Origin: Deltaproteobacteria bacterium
GTDB lineage: Bacteria; Desulfobacterota; Desulfarculia; Adiutricales; Adiutricaceae
Length of the DNA: 39,319 nucleotides
NCBI GenBank assembly: GCA_031271165.1
Contig: JAISWF010000157.1
Span: 1-39,319, forward strand
Reading direction: 5' to 3'
Position numbers and translations under genes: made by a program. Positions 36,407 through 39,319 of this stretch are shown in pieces (the first letter of the stretch is position 1; the number at the start of each line of letters is the position of its first letter). A model generated the notes under the pieces. It did no database searches, was not told where the DNA came from, and saw only the letters and a list, made by a program, of their open reading frames with translations.

Positions 36407-36459
36407 CCGGGCTAGTAGCCGGCTCCTTTAATCTTTTGGTGAATCTTTTTGTAAAATTA

Positions 36460-36493
36460 AAGGCGGGGACAGATTAAAGTTTGTCTCCGCCTT
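36460..36493 (+). terminator. Terminator of the hybrid kinase gene
   Basis: AAGGCGGGGACA (36460-36471) pairs with TGTCTCCGCCTT (36482-36493), 12 pairs including one G-T, followed by GGTTGTTTTATAATT. It lies 54 bp after the stop codon. Confidence 0.75.
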
Positions 36494-36541
36494 GGTTGTT
36501 TTATAATTCAGGATTATTGTGGGACTTTAGTGATAAAATTA

Positions 36542-36555
36542 AAGGCGGCCGCCTT
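36542..36555. repeat. 14-bp palindrome, loop-less copy of the upstream terminator
   Basis: AAGGCGGCCGCCTT is a perfect palindrome. Its flanks (AAAATTA before, GG after) are the same as at the 36460 terminator, so it looks like a second copy lacking the central 20 bases. The remaining sequence to the tag gene at 36718 shows nothing else. Confidence 0.6.
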
Positions 36556-36717
36556 GGTGAATATCTGGAGCGGTGTTACGATCGTGGTTGTTAGCGAGCT
36601 GGCAGCCAAAAAAGATGCGGGCTGGTAATCGGCCCCTGCCGCAGGTTCGGCAGCCCTGTCAATGGTAACCATCGTTAGGATTTAAGTTTTGGCTTCTTAA
36701 AAGCCAGGAGAGGCTCT

Positions 36718-37320
36718 ATGGAAAAGAAACGCTGCGATTGGGCGGCCGGATTGGATCTGGCCGTAACCTACCATGACCAAGAATGGGGAGTCCCGTGTTA
36801 TGACGACGCCCGGCAATTTGAGTTTTTGGTGCTGGAATCAGCCCAAGCCGGCCTTTCTTGGAACCTGATCCTCAAAAAGCGCCAGGGTTATCGGGCGGCT
36901 TTTGCCCAATTCAATCCAGAAAAAGTGGCCGCTTTTGGCTCTGGTGATGTGGAGCGGCTGATGGCTGATTGCGGAATCATCAGAAACCGGCTAAAAATTG
37001 AAAGTACCATCACCAACGCCAGGGCTTTTTTGGAATTGGCCAACAAACACGGCAGTTTTGCCAAATGGCTCTGGGACTTTGTTGACGGCCGGCCCATTCA
37101 GAACCAATTGGCTGATTTTAGTAAGCTTGCAGCCAATACAGTTCTATCGGATACGATTTCCAAACAGATGAAGAAGCTGGGGTTTAAATTTATGGGCAGC
37201 ACGGTGGTTTACTCCCACCTTCAGGCCACCGGTCTGGTTAACGATCATCTGATCGACTGTTTTCGCTACCCGGTCATTAAAGCCATGGGGGAGGAGGGCA
37301 GTCCCTTTAGTGGAAGCTAA
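36718..37320 (+). CDS. tag: DNA-3-methyladenine glycosylase I
   Basis: It excises 3-methyladenine from alkylated DNA. The 200 residues match E. coli Tag throughout: RCDWAAG with the first zinc Cys, YHDQEWGVPCYDD with the zinc His, ESAQAGLSWNLILKKRQGYR, GIIRNRLKIESTITNA, KLGFKFMGSTVVYSHLQATG and LVNDHLIDCFRYP with the last His and Cys ligands. AGGAGAGG lies just before ATG 36718. It converges with the PMI-like gene, 19 bp between stops and no terminator visible. The window thus has two base-excision glycosylases (Tag and Nth) in separate transcripts. Confidence 0.96.
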   Translation: MEKKRCDWAAGLDLAVTYHDQEWGVPCYDDARQFEFLVLESAQAGLSWNLILKKRQGYRAAFAQFNPEKVAAFGSGDVERLMADCGIIRNRLKIESTITNARAFLELANKHGSFAKWLWDFVDGRPIQNQLADFSKLAANTVLSDTISKQMKKLGFKFMGSTVVYSHLQATGLVNDHLIDCFRYPVIKAMGEEGSPFSGS

Positions 37321-37339
37321 GGCCGATGGAGTCTTTTGG

Positions 37340-38281
37340 TCAGTGAAACTTGAAATGGAGGTAGCTTATCAAGGTGCCGGAATCAATGGAGTAGCGGCTC
37401 AGCCCAGCTGGGAGCAGCACCGCCTGTCCCGGGTGGAGCCGGAGGCTTTCTTTGGAGCCCGAGACTTGAACTCGGCCTCGGCCCTTGATTGGACAGATGA
37501 TGGACAATCCCTCGCCTTTGGCGGAGGTGAAAGAGGTTTTGACCAGAGTTAAATCGTAGATCGGGCCTTGATACAGGATGCGATCGCGGCCCTCACACAA
37601 AGGTTTGAGGGGTGCCGGCTCAGTGTTGACCAAAGGGATCTCTTTTGGGGGCGGGGTAAAGTCCCATAAGTCAGCAGGACGCTCCCAGTTGTAAAGGGTT
37701 CCGACCAGAGAGCCGGTCGGCAAAACCTTAAGGACGGTCATATGCGGCCCCAGGGAGTTAACCAAGCCGGGGGGCATTATAAAGCGATCTCCTGGCTCGA
37801 CGGGGTTTTTTTTGAGCCGCTTTGGCCAAGGGGCCTCACTGGATGTGGAGCCGGCGCCAACCCAGCTTTCGGTCCCGGCTTCCAGAACATACCAGAGCTC
37901 GTCGTCGCTTAAGACTCGGACCGGGCCGGGTTCCGAACCGGTCCGCTCAAGTCTGAGGCTTACCGGCAGGGTCGGGAGGTTGGGGTTGGGTCGATGGCCG
38001 ACTAGACCAAGGCCCCAGTTGATTTTGAACCAAGCCAGGATGTGGCCTCGGTTGGCACCGGAAGCGACTTTGGAGCTTAGCCCGAAATCCTCGCAGGCCA
38101 GCCAGATTTCTCCCCATCTGAGGTTTTCGGCATCGCTGGGGGCGTTAAATGAGGTATGAGCGAGCGCTCCCCACGGTTTTTCAGCCACGATGGGCTCCAG
38201 GGCCAGGGGGGTGAGCTTGGCGGCAATGGCCGGATCGAGGAAAAAATTGGCGGCGGCGGACTTCTCTTTTACTTTAGGCAT
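37340..38281 (-). CDS. Phosphomannose-isomerase-like cupin that has lost most metal ligands
   Basis: The 313 residues follow the short class I mannose-6-phosphate isomerase layout: EPIVAEKPWGALA, LRWGEIWLAC, VASGANRGHIL, DDELWYVLEAGTESWVGAG, VEPGDRFIMPPGLVNSLG and a C-terminal cupin half ending GQAVLLPAGL. Zinc in the family is held by Gln and His of SVQVHP, by Glu of the KxE-WY motif, and by His of GTVHAL. Here these read SLRLER (Gln to Arg, His to Glu), DDELWYV (Glu kept) and GLVNSL (His to Asn), so three of four ligands are gone. Isomerase activity is therefore unlikely; a sugar-binding or regulatory role is possible. ATG 38281 is preferred over TTG 38317; neither has a strong ribosome binding site. 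Confidence 0.75.
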   Translation of the reverse strand: MPKVKEKSAAANFFLDPAIAAKLTPLALEPIVAEKPWGALAHTSFNAPSDAENLRWGEIWLACEDFGLSSKVASGANRGHILAWFKINWGLGLVGHRPNPNLPTLPVSLRLERTGSEPGPVRVLSDDELWYVLEAGTESWVGAGSTSSEAPWPKRLKKNPVEPGDRFIMPPGLVNSLGPHMTVLKVLPTGSLVGTLYNWERPADLWDFTPPPKEIPLVNTEPAPLKPLCEGRDRILYQGPIYDLTLVKTSFTSAKGEGLSIICPIKGRGRVQVSGSKESLRLHPGQAVLLPAGLSRYSIDSGTLISYLHFKFH

Positions 38282-39056
38282 CTTTTTCTCGGGCTTTAAG
38301 GGGCCTTGGGGTGACAATTATGACATAGGCCTGGAGAAGGCCCATTAAGACCCGGACAATGCGGCACCAAGTCCGCTTCGGCGGGAAAACTCAATTCTAA
38401 TCATTATACAATATTTGGGTGCTTGGGAAAAAGCCGTCATTTTGAGCTGAAAAAAAGGACTTTTTCCGAAAGATAGAACCATGGGCCAGAGCGCCAACAA
38501 CTCCTCTTCTTCCTCCTCCTCCTCCTCCTCTTGTTCTGCTACAGCCGCAAGCAGCCTCAACAGGGCCGCTATTATGAACGAAAAAAATACTTTTTAGCCT
38601 TAATTGGCAGATCGCATCACCAAAAGCCACGGAACTCAAACAACATACTTAAGGACATGAGGTAAAAATTAATAATCCAAAAAATATTATAAATCAAGAA
38701 GCTAGGGGTAAAAGAGAGCCGGCCATTTTTGGCTCAGTTTGAGAGTAATCTGAAAAAAAAGAAGATCAATACTTTTTAATTTTAGAAGTTGATGAGTTTA
38801 AACACATAGTCACTTTTTCCAGCTTAACCTTTTCGTCAAGAGATAACCGTACTGTCCGCTTAGGCTTTATAAATTTCTCCTCTTTAAGGACAATATGAAG
38901 CGAGTAAACAAAATAAAAAAATTGATCTGTCAGTCAAAATTTATTAAAGTAAGCTAAATTGGGATTCTGGAACATTGGGTTGACCTTAACTCAATTTTCA
39001 ATATCCACCATATCCGATTAAATAGGCACTGCCTTGGGTGTCGCAGCAATGCGCAA
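38282..39056. other. Gap of about 775 bp with low-complexity DNA
   Basis: Holds a TCC microsatellite (38501-38531) and AT-rich sequence. Frames across the microsatellite give poly-Glu (minus) or poly-Ser (plus, ATG 38481 to 38597) and are not credible genes. A start-less plus-strand frame ending near 38900 (containing YFLILEVDEFKHIVTF) could be a remnant, unassigned. Confidence 0.5.
38501..38531. repeat. TCC trinucleotide microsatellite
   Basis: An interrupted CTCCTCTTCT start is followed by about seven uninterrupted TCC units. Such tracts can change length by slippage. No gene frame across it is convincing, so phase variation of a product is not supported. Confidence 0.85.
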
Positions 39057-39246
39057 ATGTCGTATTTTGGGCAACGCAAACATGTCGTATTTTTGTCTAA
39101 GGGCAACGCAATCATGTCGTATTTTGTTTATTAAGGACAAAGCGAGTATGTCGTGTTTTCAGCAAAGCGAACATGTCGTATTCGCCATTTTAAGGGCAAG
39201 GCCAACATGTCGTATCATCCTTAAGGGCAAAGCCTTTATGTCGCAT
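39040..39246 (+). repeat. Array of seven degenerate ATGTCGTAT-centred repeats
   Basis: Core copies start at 39057, 39082, 39114, 39148, 39173, 39207 and 39238. Five read ATGTCGTAT exactly, one ATGTCGTGT, one ATGTCGCAT. Most are preceded by (AAGG)GCAA-n-GC-n-AAC and followed by T-rich sequence, making a unit of about 25-34 bp. Core-to-core distances are 25, 32, 34, 25, 34 and 31. All copies have the same orientation, and the array ends about 57 bp before a gene start. Not CRISPR: no constant repeat with unique long spacers. Candidate: a multi-site transposase-binding end as in IS21-type elements, or a regulator-binding array. Confidence 0.85.
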
Positions 39247-39263
39247 ATATTTTAGGTTGCTTG

Positions 39264-39297
39264 TATAATCTTTTTTGTCAACTTTTTGACAAAGGAG
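39264..39297 (+). promoter_or_regulatory. -10 box, inverted-repeat operator and ribosome binding site of the edge gene
   Basis: A perfect TATAAT (39264-39269) has no good -35 at 17 bp. It is followed by TTTGTCAA-CTTT-TTGACAAA (39274-39293), an 8-bp inverted repeat, and then AAAGGAG (39291-39297) five bases before ATG. The inverted repeat lies where a transcription start and leader would be, so it may be an operator or a leader hairpin covering the ribosome binding site. Confidence 0.6.
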
Positions 39298-39302
39298 ATT
39301 AC

Positions 39303-39319
39303 ATGAGTGAAAAAATTAT
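39303..39319 (+). CDS. Start of a gene running off the right edge
   Basis: ATG 39303 begins a frame MSEKI that is cut by the window end. The strong AAAGGAG and TATAAT upstream support a real gene start. Its identity cannot be told; if the upstream repeats are a transposon end, it would be a transposase gene. Confidence 0.6.

Noticed and set aside
38345-38639. Poly-Glu and poly-Ser frames across the TCC microsatellite
   Set aside because: They are direct translations of the trinucleotide repeat on either strand, without ribosome binding sites or homology.
39040-39246. CRISPR array
   Set aside because: The units are degenerate, only about 9 bases are well conserved, the intervals are too short and variable for repeat-spacer structure, and no cas gene is present.
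39034-39255. 73-codon frame through the ATGTCGTAT array
   Set aside because: Repeat spacings (25, 32, 34 bp) are not multiples of three, so the repeats do not keep one frame; the frame is incidental.
1-39319. tRNA or rRNA genes
   Set aside because: By eye I found no T-arm (GGTTCGANTCC-like) with matching acceptor stem on either strand, and no rRNA-like sequence; a covariance search could still detect a missed tRNA.

Overview
The window looks like a chromosomal segment of a Gram-negative anaerobe, most plausibly deltaproteobacterial (Desulfobacterota-like). The reasons are LPS core and lipid A genes, an archaeal-type phosphoglycerate mutase, Rnf-like iron-sulfur proteins and large chemosensory proteins. 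This placement is inference from gene content only. Genes are mostly GC-rich. They are separated by unusually long gaps, several of them AT-rich and without recognisable genes, which suggests a genome undergoing decay or rearrangement.

Left third (1-15.8 kb), almost all on the minus strand. A truncated PD-(D/E)XK nuclease-like protein lies at the edge. Next comes an LPS inner-core/lipid A operon transcribed waaA-lpxK-waaF-waaC, in which WaaF carries a C-terminal HAD (GmhB-like) domain that has lost its catalytic aspartates. A translation block follows (rpmI-rplT-pheS) in which the usual flanking infC and pheT are absent and an intrinsic terminator sits in front of pheS. Then come a small XRE regulator, apgM with a 4HBT thioesterase, and an operon of an MFS transporter, an RnfC-like protein and a single protein that joins an RnfD-like membrane part to an RnfB-like polyferredoxin. 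No rnfA, rnfE or rnfG is present.

Middle (16-28.9 kb). An AT-rich gap leads to a membrane metallophosphoesterase, which shares a strong terminator with a convergent XRE regulator. An Hpt-STAS fusion follows. Then comes a nucleotide-sugar cassette encoding a WbpB-WbpD fusion, WbpE and WbpA. Together these can convert UDP-GlcNAc to UDP-2,3-diacetamido-2,3-dideoxy-glucuronate for a surface polysaccharide; the C2 epimerase is not here. Transketolase, endonuclease III (4-bp overlap) and an exported SUMF1-domain protein complete the block.

Right part (28.9-39.3 kb). A 1.6-kb unassigned stretch precedes a methyl-accepting chemotaxis protein whose sensor half is strikingly AT-rich. A gap with tandem repeats and two hairpins separates it from a BvgS-like hybrid histidine kinase with two periplasmic binding-protein domains. 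Tag glycosylase faces a phosphomannose-isomerase-like protein that has lost most metal ligands. The right edge holds seven degenerate copies of an ATGTCGTAT-centred repeat directly upstream of a gene that runs off the window.

The main theme for follow-up is enzyme folds that keep their shape but have lost catalytic residues (HAD domain of WaaF, PMI-like protein, RnfC-like protein, SUMF1 protein, one histidine of the metallophosphoesterase), next to structured repeats in the gaps.
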